This document shows positions 48,842-58,436 of a DNA stretch of 64,000 nucleotides, one piece after another. The notes under the pieces are model-generated. The model did no database searches, had not been told where the DNA came from, and saw only the letters and a program-made list of their open reading frames with translations. Each line of letters begins with the position of its first letter. The first letter of the stretch is position 1. The stretch is taken from assembly GCA_029959085.1 (NCBI GenBank), contig JARWIR010000010.1:32542731-32606730 (forward strand), written 5' to 3'. Position numbers and translations under genes: made by a program. Source of the stretch: Nemophila menziesii. Its lineage: Eukaryota > Streptophyta > Magnoliopsida > Boraginales > Hydrophyllaceae.

Positions 48842-50124
48842 TACCTTCCATGAAGATGGTATTGAGGCCTTTGCGGTTCTCCTCCCCTTAAATTCGCCTC
48901 TCTTTTGATATGAACGCTTTGGAACTTTCCCACCTAAGCTTTGATTTATTCGATCTTTGAAAGGAGGTGGGTAGCTTCCTCGTTTCGCCTTCTTACTTTC
49001 GTGACAAAACTCATTCTCCATTGTATGATACTAGGTAACCGCTTTGAACGGTATAATCTCTTTATTATTATTTTCAATCTCATGTTCTTCTTTGAAATAA
49101 GGTGGGTTGATGCCCCTCCTTGCCGCCTTACTCTCGCGGTGTGGCACCTTGCTTGCATATCACACGTTGATCGTCTTTATTGGTGAAGGTGATTCTAATT
49201 TTTCAGCTCTAATTTCGTTCATGATTTGTGACGGGGATGGTGATGGGTGAAATTTTTGTGGTGGAGGTTCAAATTCTATTATATTTTGAATTTTGAGTTC
49301 TTTAATTGTCTCATCAACCACTTCAGATACGTCCTTGTCTTCAACCCAATATTCCACTATTACCTCATCATATTTTTGTTTAATAATTTCTATAACCTAG
49401 ATCACCACCTCAATTTGTTCGCATTCACTCTCTTGATCATGTGTATACACCATAGGAATAGCAATCGTAGTTTCAATTTCTAGGATTTGTGTTGCTACTT
49501 CTTTTTCCACCAAGCTAACAAGATTCTCACCACAAGGTGGTTTCCATTTATAATTGGCACGGTGGTAATATCACTATATCAAATGTCTTCTTTCAATACC
49601 TCCAACTCAATCACTTCTTCCGGTTGATCTATACTATCCATCGGAAGGGTATAATCTTGATAAGACTCGATATGGGTCATGTAAAGACTTACCAGATATT
49701 TTTGTAGTTGTTTCATTGCAGCCTTGTCTTCCTCTATTGCCTTCCACGTTTGACCTCTTGTAATTCTTTCTTCCTCATATAGGAGCATGATTTCTTTAAG
49801 TGTTTTATTTATTTAAGAACTTTGCAGTGAGCGTGGATGTTGTTGGATATTTTCAATGAATCTACTGCTCTCTCCTTGCTCTTGTTGATAGTGATGAGGT
49901 GGAGAGTGTTGAATGTTTTCGAACCACTGGTTGTTCTATACTTGCTCTTGTTTATTGTGATACTGTGATTGTTCTTGACTGTTTCTGATCCATTAATTGT
50001 TCCATCCTTGCTTTTGCGGGAGTTGATAAGGTGGTTGGTAGATGTTACTACCCCATTGCTGATGTCTTGAACAGTCTTCCCAATAGTCAAATGGACCGGG
50101 ATTTGGGTAATGTCCTTCATACAT
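48827..50124 (-). pseudogene. D reading frame, Gln-rich and basic-repeat protein of unknown function
   Basis: Starts at the ATG at 50124 with MYEGHYPNPGPFDYWEDCSR. A glutamine/histidine-rich stretch follows (YHNKQEQ, HHYQQEQGESSRFIENIQQH), then a charged helix-like part (WKAIEEDKAAMKQLQKYLVS), an acidic part with PPPQKFHPSPSPSQ, and a basic C-terminus with two similar motifs about 45 residues apart: HRESKAARRGINPPYFK and HESKKAKRGSYPPPFKD. It ends at 48827, partly overlapping the post-stop box. It has about four in-frame stops and one frameshift between 49579 and 49357. I recognise no domain. By position it replaces gag, and RNA binding by the basic end is only a guess. Confidence 0.5.
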
Positions 50125-50246
50125 CTCTACTGGAATATCTTGATCATTACCCTAAATAAAGAACCTGTAAACAAAAATAAAGACCAAGTGTAAAATAAAA
50201 ACAATTACTTCTAATTAGTTAAATAAACACAAAAATTTAAGCTGCA

Positions 50247-50264
50247 ATCCCTGGCAGCAGGGCC
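50247..50264 (-). promoter_or_regulatory. D primer binding site, degenerate
   Basis: Element-strand TGGCCCTGCTGCCAGGGA, at the expected place between LTR and frame. It is diverged from the tRNA-Asp complement at about four positions. Confidence 0.55.
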
Positions 50265-50271
50265 AAAAATT

Positions 50272-51761
50272 TACCACTATACTAAGTAAGTAAAAATTGG
50301 ATAAATCATCTCCACGGGTATTGCGAGGTTAAACATAGTGGTTAAACATTAGATGTAATTAATTGCAATGCAAAGTAAAGTAAGTAAAAAATAGATAAAG
50401 ATATTTTTGTTTGGCTTTTGTTTGTGAAAATATTTAAATGCAAGTATATTAACTAGATTGAATGAAATAAAGTAAAAACTAAAGGATTACGCAAATATGA
50501 GAGGTATACTTGAGTCTCTTCATGTATCTAATACGTCTGTTTAAGAGTCAAGTTGGTAATTATATATTAGTCGGGACTCTAAATTCTCCTAACTTCCTCC
50601 CGGGTAGACTTAGAAGCTATCATATAGTATTACAAACTCCGGCAAGGCAATTATAAGCTACGTTCAAATGATTAAGACAATTACCCAATTGGCTACGTGG
50701 TTAGTCAAGACCATTAGGGTTTATGAAGAATACCACGCGTCTATTATTTAGTTCAGTAATTAAACCCCCCCCCCTCCTGGATGATCACTGCCACTTGTGA
50801 ATAACTGAATTACTAATACCTATTTCTAATTGGCCAAATTAAAAATAGTAAACAAGCATGAAATAATAGTCAATATTAAATATCTAACTTGAATTTAACT
50901 GAAACACAATCCCAAATTCGAAATTACTAAATATACTAAACTAGGGCTTCCCATTACGCAATTCTCGAGTATAAAAGTTTATCTCAAATTCAAATTAAAA
51001 GTAGAAAATAAATTAAGATTATACATGGTTCCTAAAAACAGAAATAAAATAAGAACCTAGATAAGAGAATGACTTGAGCAGTTGATTGAAGAAAAGAATT
51101 TTTCCAACTTCTGCTCTTGCCTCTGCCTTGCCCTCTCTCTAATAATGATATAATATGAATCTCAATTGAAAGGTATTGGTTAATTAGGTCTAAGGAGCTT
51201 TTTATAATGATTAAAAACATATTAGGTCAACCTTGGGCTCAATTGAGTGATTATGGATCCAAGTATATTTTATAATTCACGCATCTGCTGTACACACTTT
51301 AGTAAATCAGACATAACGTTTTACTCGTTGATTCAAATCACCTAATTCCACTTCTCAAATTTCTCTAACTATGTTTTTCACACTTTTCATTTGAACAACC
51401 AGGTCCGAATCTGTACCATTTGGGCTCTAAAGGAGCTAGAAGTGACGACTTTCTCAATCTGGATTTTCTTCTTCTTCATAGAAGTGGTGACTTTTGCTCC
51501 TTTAACTCTTTCGCTTTCTCTTGGACTTTAAAATTCACTTCTTCCATTCATCTTTGTGCCTTCTAGCATCCATATACCTAAGAACTTCACACTAAGAAAA
51601 CAATTTAACGAACAAAAGCTCTAAAAGTAACAATATTACAAATCCGAAGGAAAAAAATGCACTATAGCAAAATATGCTTATAAATCAACTTACTAAGTCC
51701 CACTTTCTACCTAAAATGATCTCTCCTAAGGAATTTATATCTCACAAATGGGTATACATCA
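50272..51761 (-). repeat. D 5' LTR
   Basis: Runs from plus-strand TTACCACTATACTAAG (uncertain left edge) to GGGTATACATCA at 51761. About 1.49 kb. It contains a run of nine or more C near 50766 and shares scattered blocks with the P and N LTRs (for example CTAAATTCTCCTAAC near 50580). Confidence 0.7.
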
Positions 51762-51838
51762 CATACATACTAAGAATTACATATCCTAGTGGTGATACTA
51801 AATCTGAACGTCAAGCCAAGAAGAAAAAGTACAATATG
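51762..51838 (+). pseudogene. N4: fragment of an N-family frame next to D
   Basis: AGAATTACATATCCTAGTGG and TGATACTAAATCTGAACGTC match 59166-59215 of the N3 frame with few differences. The match stops near 51830. It marks the target into which D inserted. Confidence 0.65.
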
Positions 51839-52569
51839 TCAAATATTTGAGGCCCAAAATATTAATAAATAACAACTTTTCCAAAATGAGAAGAAAAGTA
51901 AAATATCAAATATTAGAGAAAACCCACTCACTTAGGCCCCATAAACACCCAATAAAACGTGTTGTGAATATATTAATGTATCACCTAAAGGGAGACATCC
52001 TAACCATCCATCAACCACAACCACCATTTTTACCACAAGGAAATAGAAGAATGTATCTGATGAGTATGGTTGGTGACAAGTGGGTCAAGGAAATAAAACA
52101 TTCAAACCAACCCAAAATGTACCTAAGCCAACAAATAATAGTTTTCAAAATCTTAGTGGGAAAGAATATTCATTGAGAAAAATGGTCAAGGATATAGTGG
52201 AAGAGGACAATAAGGGGTCCAAACCCCCAGTCCATTGTGTTTAATAATCTAAACATGGAATATGAGGGGCTTTAAACAAAATTATCAAGAAAGTTGATTG
52301 CTTAAGAGATGCAAATAAAGAAGGGTTTTTGGATCGTATGCTTAGTTCGAACATAAATTACTGATGATAAATCTCAATAACTTTGGAAGGTTAAAAACAA
52401 TACATGAAAAGTATTTTATAATTAGGGTAAAGAACCATATGGGGGAGTATGGGTGTTATGGGAGACAATAAAGTACATATTCAGATGATAGACTGGAGTG
52501 ATCAAGCAATTTTATGCAAGATACAGCATATTAGCACCAAACAACAATTTGCTTCTGCCAATTCCATGC
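51839..52569. other. Unassigned stretch
   Basis: A 109-codon open frame (51847-52176) has no recognisable motif. A possible gag-like or transposon tail origin cannot be shown. Confidence 0.4.
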
Positions 52570-52599
52570 AAGAAATCAACCACATTTGAGGTTGTCACT

Positions 52600-54367
52600 T
52601 TGGGACAAGCTAGGATATTGGAGACATTATATACATGGTAAATATTGGGTTTACCATCAAGACTTTCCTAATGCCCATATCTTTAAGATCCATTCTTGCC
52701 TTCGCGTTATCTTCGTTGGGTTTCCCATCAAGTCGTACAACTGGATCAATCAAGCTATCGCACACATTCTTCTTGCAGTGCATAAGGTAAGTGATAAAAA
52801 AGTACTCTTTTTCATCCATTTAAACTCGCAAGGACCCATTTTTTTGTCGCCTTGCCCCCAAAATCCTTGTGTTAACCAGGAAAAACACAATTGGAAAACC
52901 ATCTAGCTGTGCTTGAATATCGGCCGGACTATATTTCCTCAGGGGGGGGGGCTCTAAACTCTTCACGCGGATACAAAGTTTTGTCTTTCCTAAGCCGATG
53001 TCTCGTAGATAACCGTCTTATATGATCAAAATATACTACACCTTTTTTCACCTTTAACAACGGAGTAGAATTCATGCATTCTTGACACGCTAAGTAACCT
53101 TGACCCTTCCAACCAGATGTGTATGACCTAGCGGAGTACTCATTAGTAGTGGACAACAAACAAACCTTCATTGTAAACACTTGCTTCGTATGAGCATCAT
53201 ACATAGAGATCCATGTTTCCCACAACATGTTCAACTCATCTATGACAGGACGGAGATAGACATCCATGTCCTTTCCGGGTGAATGCGGGCCAGGTATCAA
53301 TAAACAAAGCTGAAATATGGTTTCCTTCGTGCATACCCACGGTGGAAAGTTATAGACGGTAATATAACTGCCACATGTTGTATGAGTTGTTTTGCATAGA
53401 GAACGAACAAAAACCATCAATACCGAGACCCAAATATACACTACAAAGTTCGCTAGCAAACTCATGATGTAGCTATGCAAATCTCTTCCAACTATCACCA
53501 TCAACCGGATGACGCAACACATCTGGATCGGTACACTTTCCGGTATGGTGCCATATCATTTCTTCGGCGGTGTGCTTCGAAGCGTATAGACGCTACAACC
53601 TCGGGGTAATCAGAAAATAACGAAGATTTTTATGGGGTACTTTCTTACCCTTTGTGGGATCCCATCTAGACTCACTGCATGCTGGACACTTGTCGAGGAA
53701 TTCATTCTCCTTGTAAAAAATGGCACAATCATTCAAGCAAACATCAATAGTAGTGTAACCAATACCCATACTCTTCAGCTTCTTGTTGCATTCCTCGTAA
53801 GACCAGGCAAATTGTGAGGTTTGGGCAAAACACGCCCAACCAATTCCAAGAGCTCGGTGAAAGATGTGTTAGTCCACTTATTTTTTACCTTTATGTGCAT
53901 AAACTTTGCAATGAAATTCAAGGAACTCATCACTGTAGATCCAGGATATAATTCGGTCTCCATTTCCTCGAACATAGCTTCAAAAATGCCATGACTTGTT
54001 TGATGTGCCTCTTTCATCACAGTATCACTCGAATGTCCACCAACATCGCAACTGGTTCTCAAATCGTCACACGCATTTAACATTTCATTTACTAGATTTG
54101 GCACAGTTTCTTCACAATGTCTAGTATTTCACCGTGTTTTGTCCAAACTTCATATGTGGACATAACCACATGCAATAAAAGGTGAGCCCTAACCGTTTGT
54201 GATGGATATCAATGATTGTTCGAACAATGATTACATGGGCAAAAAATATAGTCATTAAAACCAACTTGTTTGACGGCAAACTCGACAAAATATGTTACAC
54301 CATAAATATATTCTTCCGACAAAAGGTCAATGGCTTTGATCCAACTCTTATCAAGATCTGAAGACAT
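52600..54367 (-). pseudogene. TNP2-type CACTA transposase (broken, C-terminus missing)
   Basis: Start at ATG 54367. The first part is a transposase-associated domain: DKSWIKAIDLLSEEYIYGV, FCPCNHCSNNH and WTKHGEILD. Then TNP2 motifs: ETELYPGSTVMSSLNFIAKF and MHIKVKNKW (near 53890), IEMIWHHTGKCTDPDVLRHP then DGDSWKRF (frame shifted), CLLIPGPHSPGKDMDVYLRP then IDELNMLW (about 53215-53300), GWKGQGYLACQECM, and after another frameshift CKKNVCDSL with ARMDLKDMGIR (about 52650-52770). It would cut and paste the element by binding its ends. The catalytic C-terminal half is absent and several stops occur. Confidence 0.85.
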
Positions 54368-54535
54368 CTTTTAATAACAATTTGATATAGCTAAGCAACT
54401 AAATAAATATGAAAATAAAATAAATAATTATTACAACCCAAATGAAAAATAAATTAAAAATTACAACACGTTGAATGAATTAAAATTATAAACTATTAAA
54501 TAGAAAAACAACTTCATATATAACTAATTAAACAA

Positions 54536-54544
<9 letters not shown>

Positions 54545-54614
<70 letters not shown>
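54545..54614. repeat. (TA)n microsatellite
   Basis: About 35 uninterrupted TA units, upstream of the transposase start and inside the CACTA element. Confidence 0.95.
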
Positions 54615-54615
<1 letters not shown>

Positions 54616-55134
54616 CATAAATGAACAATTGCATGATTTACAATATATCAATCAAAAATAAAATCATATAACAAGTATTTATTAGCTTAGTTACATTTTA
54701 TACAATGTGATCACATATTTATTAACAATTATAATCAATAAATCAAATTATAAAAAGTATGAATTTTATTGAAAATACCTTGAATTGGATGAAAGTTTGA
54801 AGATTGACCATACCCCACCTTGAATGTGGACCCGTTAATGGTGTAACAATTATTTATTAATCTAATCAAACATTAAATCATGCAATTCACCATTATATTC
54901 AACAAAAACAAAATTTAAAAAATTAAATTTATTGAAAAATACCTTGAATTAGTTGAAAAATATGTAGATTGACCTTACCCAACCTTGAATATGGACCCGA
55001 GAATGGTGTTAGATGATTTAGAGAATCAAGAAGTACAGATTTGGAAAAATAAGAGTTAGGGTTTTGAGAGAAAGTGGGAGAAAAAAATAATAACTGTGTA
55101 TTTTCTGTTCTGAAAAAACTGCATGCGTTTTATT

Positions 55135-55435
55135 TTACGTTTTTTTAGCGCCGACCCGAGTTTCGTCGCTAGTAATTTAATTTTTCATCGTGCGTAATGA
55201 CTTCTAGCGACGACATTTTTACTAAAAGAATTAATCAAAAAAGAATAACAATATTAGCGGAGAAATTTTTAATCTCTAACGACGAACGCGTGTCGTCGTT
55301 AACAAGAAAATTCTTTAGCGACTAATTTTTAATTGTTTAGTGACGAATACGGCTTGTCGTCGCTAATAGTGAAACTTAGCAACGAAACGCGGGTCGCCGC
55401 TAATTTTTTCGTCCCTAAAGACCATATCTGTAGTA
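55135..55435 (-). repeat. CACTA subterminal repeats and terminus
   Basis: Multiple copies in both orientations of a TAGCGACGA/TCGTCGCTA core (near 55146, 55170, 55205, 55273, 55295, 55317, 55355, 55385), as in the transposase-binding subterminal regions of plant CACTA elements. The terminus near 55429-55436 reads TGTAGTAG on the plus strand instead of the usual TGTAGTG. Confidence 0.75.
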
Positions 55436-56739
55436 GCATCCCTTGGGTGTTCAATTTTTAATCACACCTTTGGGGACGACAAGTTTTAAAGAAAACCTTG
55501 TTTATATGATATGGTGGGAGAAAAACAAGAAAATACACTGGGAGATACATAGAACGTTGGAGAAGATGGTGACTTAATTCCGAGGCATGATTGTGGAGAT
55601 CCCCTTTAGAGGTTATAGTTCATGTCAGAACATATGAAAGGGGACAAGTGAGCATCAAACGAAAAAATGTACAAATGAAAATGTTAAAAAATAGTGAAAT
55701 GTCAACCTGTTACTTTAAAATATAATTTGAATAAGTATAATATTTTATTTTTTTGGACGATTATAATAATCTATTTAGTTATATACTATTTCAATAATTT
55801 ATGTAATTTTAATTAGTTACTTAAAATAAAAAACAGAATAATAGAGAATGTTCAAGATTTGGCTTTAACTAATTATTTTTTGTAATAAGTTGTTTATATG
55901 ACATATAATTTACTTGTCTAGGTAAAAAAAAAATCTTAATAAAGTTAGGTTTACTGATTAGGTAATCAAATAACAATTACATAAAATGTTCCTTTGCGAT
56001 TGGATGTTACACCCTCTCTTGTTGTCGAATCCTTTTAGTTAAAATTTATAAGATACCTCAAAGATAGATTTGTATAACTAGTGATATTGATAACTGTTTT
56101 GTTTTCTTTTTTACTGTTAATATTATAATATATCTAAATGTTTAAAATAAAAAATAAACTAAGCCATTATAAGAGTTCACATGGGAGAATTGCTTTTACA
56201 TCTCACAATTGTTCTCCAGTAAACTGAAGACAAATGGCTTGTTCAGAATCAAATTTGCTGCTTCCCAACGCAATGAAAGAGAAATCAAATGTTAAATAAC
56301 TCAGTTGCTTCCAAAAGGAATAAAACAAATACAGAAAGAGTTCAACAAAAAGTAAACATAAAAGGAATTAATGAACAACTCATGCAAACAGATTTAGATA
56401 CTAAATCAGGAAACACACTAGTGCCCATATATAAGTTTTTACCAAAGATGATTTGATCTTATTATTCAACTAATTAACCATGGGACCCGCGAACTAAATT
56501 ATTAATTAAACTAAAGATATTCTCTTGTTAATCTTGAAGCTTCTTGAATTTATTATTTAGTTAAATTTAGTTTTTCTTCTCCTAGTAAATTTTACCTCTT
56601 AAACCAGAATATTACCTATCAAATCCATCTCCCTAAATCTCATAGTAAAATTTTTATGTCAATCCTAGTGGTGTTAAATGTTGAAATCTCATGATTAACA
56701 AATCATGATTTTGAATTTTATTAAAGTTAACTCCAAGTT
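55436..56739. other. Unassigned AT-rich DNA
   Basis: No gene, repeat or RNA recognised. Confidence 0.5.
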
Positions 56740-56804
56740 AAAAATGACTCTTCGAGTCCAAATAATGAATCCTAACACTTCCAATTCAAAAGTGAGTCGT
56801 GTCC
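56740..56804 (-). other. Remnant of an element 3' region into which N3 inserted
   Basis: Reverse complement reads GGACACGACTCACTTTTGAA then TTGGAAGTGTTAGGATTCA, a decayed match to the hairpin and G-rich tract at 61922-61965. N3 therefore landed in an older relative of opposite orientation. Confidence 0.5.
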
Positions 56805-58307
56805 TGATATCTCCTCATTTGTGATAGATTTATATTAGGATGAGACATCATTTTTAGTGATTTAGAAGTCATTATAGTCGATTTTCTTGAAAAATGCTAC
56901 ACTTTCCTATTTTGAGTCTTGATTTAGTAAAATAATATTTTTAGAGCATATTGGGTTTAATTATTTATTTAGTGTGAATCTTTAAAGATAATTATGGAGA
57001 TTAATTAGATTCCAAGTCAAAGACTACAAGATATGGAAAGAGATAAGCATGGTAATTGGAGATAAGAAAACAAAAGCTAAAAATATGGAAAAGGAAAAGC
57101 TGCCTTGATCCTGAATTTCTGCACCTACGACCAGAAATCAGCTTATATCTCAAAAACGGTGTGGAATTTGGAGAAACGGTCAAGAGAAAAGTTGAAGAGC
57201 TTTCCGAGACGATCAATTTGGTATATTCATACGCGTCAAACGGATGAATATTGAAACTGTTAGAGCCAAAAGAAGATCGGACCTGATTTCATGTTTTTAG
57301 GGTTACGAATTTGAGTTGGGCTTGGAGTCCACTACTTACTTCTCCTTCAAGAAAATGAATTAGGCCTTCCTAAACACCTATAAATACACCCTTAAACCAT
57401 TTTAAACATGTCCTTGCTCAGTTGCAAAGTATAGGCTTAGTCTTTACTTATATTTTCTTAGTTTTAAACAATAGCTTAGTCCTTTACATTAATATTCATC
57501 CTTAGAATCAAGCTATTCATTCAAGAAGCAAGCTGACCTATAGAAGAAGACAAGAAGAAGAAGATTGGAGACTGACAACTCCTCTTCTACATCTCACCTT
57601 CTCTATATTTAGAGTAATTAGCTATAGATCTATTCTCAACCATATTTCTAAGCTATTATTCTGTAAGTTTACTTTTAATTGTTGGATTATTATTTTGTCT
57701 TTAAATACTGTTTGTTATTTTAATTGATTAAGCTTGGCGTATATTGTATTATGTGTTTTGACTTATTTCCCTAGATCTGATCAATCTTAGGATTAATCTT
57801 AGTTATTGACAACACCACATAATCGTCTAGTGTAACTAGATAGCCATTAAGGTTTGATTTAATCACCAATTATTACTGAGGAATCCCTAGTAGTGGAGAG
57901 GTTGCTCCTAAGCCTAGAAAAAGCTTGGTAGAATTTAGAATTCTGGTTAATATATAATGCTTAATGTGACAGGTTAGAATAACAATTGAGTAATAGACCT
58001 AGTAATCCTAATCTATTTGACTTACATTCATATTTAGTTATTTGTTTTAGTTATTTGTTTTATTTATTTATTCGCATTAGATAGTTATTTATCTTTTTAT
58101 ATTTTATTCTAAAACATCTAAATTCATCTACGCTCGTTAAATATAAGTAGATCTAACGGATACAATCCCTGCGAATGAACTTGACTTATCATTAAAACTT
58201 GCAAACGATCTGTGATACTTGCAGTGAGTTCCGTGGTTCTCAAGGGTGTGTGCTCTTTATTATTATTCTTATTTATCTATTTATTTATCACACCTTTGCC
58301 CCCACCA
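56805..58307 (+). repeat. N3 5' LTR (chimeric)
   Basis: 1503 bp from TGATATCTCCTCATTTGTGA to CCCCCACCA. The first 580 bp or so (U3) closely match solo LTR S1 (32846-33430). From about 57390 onward it instead matches N2's LTR (CTTGCTCAGTT, CATTCAAGA-GAAGCAA, and the end CACACCTTTGCCCCCACCA), not S1's CTAGGCGACACCA end. The switch falls at the TATA box/transcription-start area. Confidence 0.85.
57378..57386 (+). promoter_or_regulatory. LTR TATA box (N3)
   Basis: CTATAAATA within a stretch (TAAACACCTATAAATACACC) repeated in S1 (33415-33422), S2, N2 and the N3 3' LTR (63971-63978). This conservation marks it as the core promoter. Confidence 0.7.
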
Positions 58308-58313
58308 AGTTTT

Positions 58314-58331
58314 TGGCGCCGCTGCCGGGGA
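58314..58331 (+). promoter_or_regulatory. N3 primer binding site (tRNA-Asp)
   Basis: TGGCGCCGCTGCCGGGGA, six bases after the LTR. It is complementary to the 3' end of plant tRNA-Asp apart from one position (C for T). Confidence 0.85.
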
Positions 58332-58436
58332 TTTATCTTTAAGTTAAATCTATTTTGTGTTTATTTAGTGGAGCAGTTTTTATTTGTTTTCAGTTTTACG
58401 CGTTTTCTTTTTAGTCTCTTCTCATGTTTATTAGGT

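Larger units (their letters stand above)
47890..51761 (-). mobile_element. D: non-autonomous Athila-like element, 3' end missing
   Basis: In element orientation: 5' LTR (51761-50272), degenerate primer site, one decayed frame (50124-48827), post-stop box, palindrome cluster, and a stretch matching 2930-3090 of N1. It stops at about 47890 without second frame, polypurine tract or 3' LTR. It has no protease, RT or integrase. Its LTR start, TGATGTATACCCATTTGTGA, is related to but distinct from those of N, P and S. It lies in an N-type fragment at its right side. Confidence 0.7.
52570..55435 (-). mobile_element. Decayed CACTA (En/Spm-like) DNA transposon
   Basis: Contains a TNP2-type transposase remnant, upstream AT-rich DNA with a long TA microsatellite, and at the right end a subterminal region of repeated TTAGCGACGA-type motifs, ending in a sequence whose complement reads CTACTACAGATATGG, a near match to a CACTACA terminus. 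The left end and the 3' half of the transposase were not found. Confidence 0.75.

Noticed and set aside
56800..56804. Target duplication of N3
   Set aside because: The right flank is outside the window, so no duplication can be tested.
57056..57247. Frame repeated at 63648-63839 and, reversed, at 46946-47137
   Set aside because: It recurs because it lies in the shared U3 of the LTRs. No sign of coding constraint, and the opposite strand is equally open.
58212..58436. Upstream extension of the N3 frame (75 extra codons, hydrophobic)
   Set aside because: It covers the LTR end and the primer binding site. The hydrophobic run is a by-product of T-rich LTR sequence. The first ATG after the primer site fits better.
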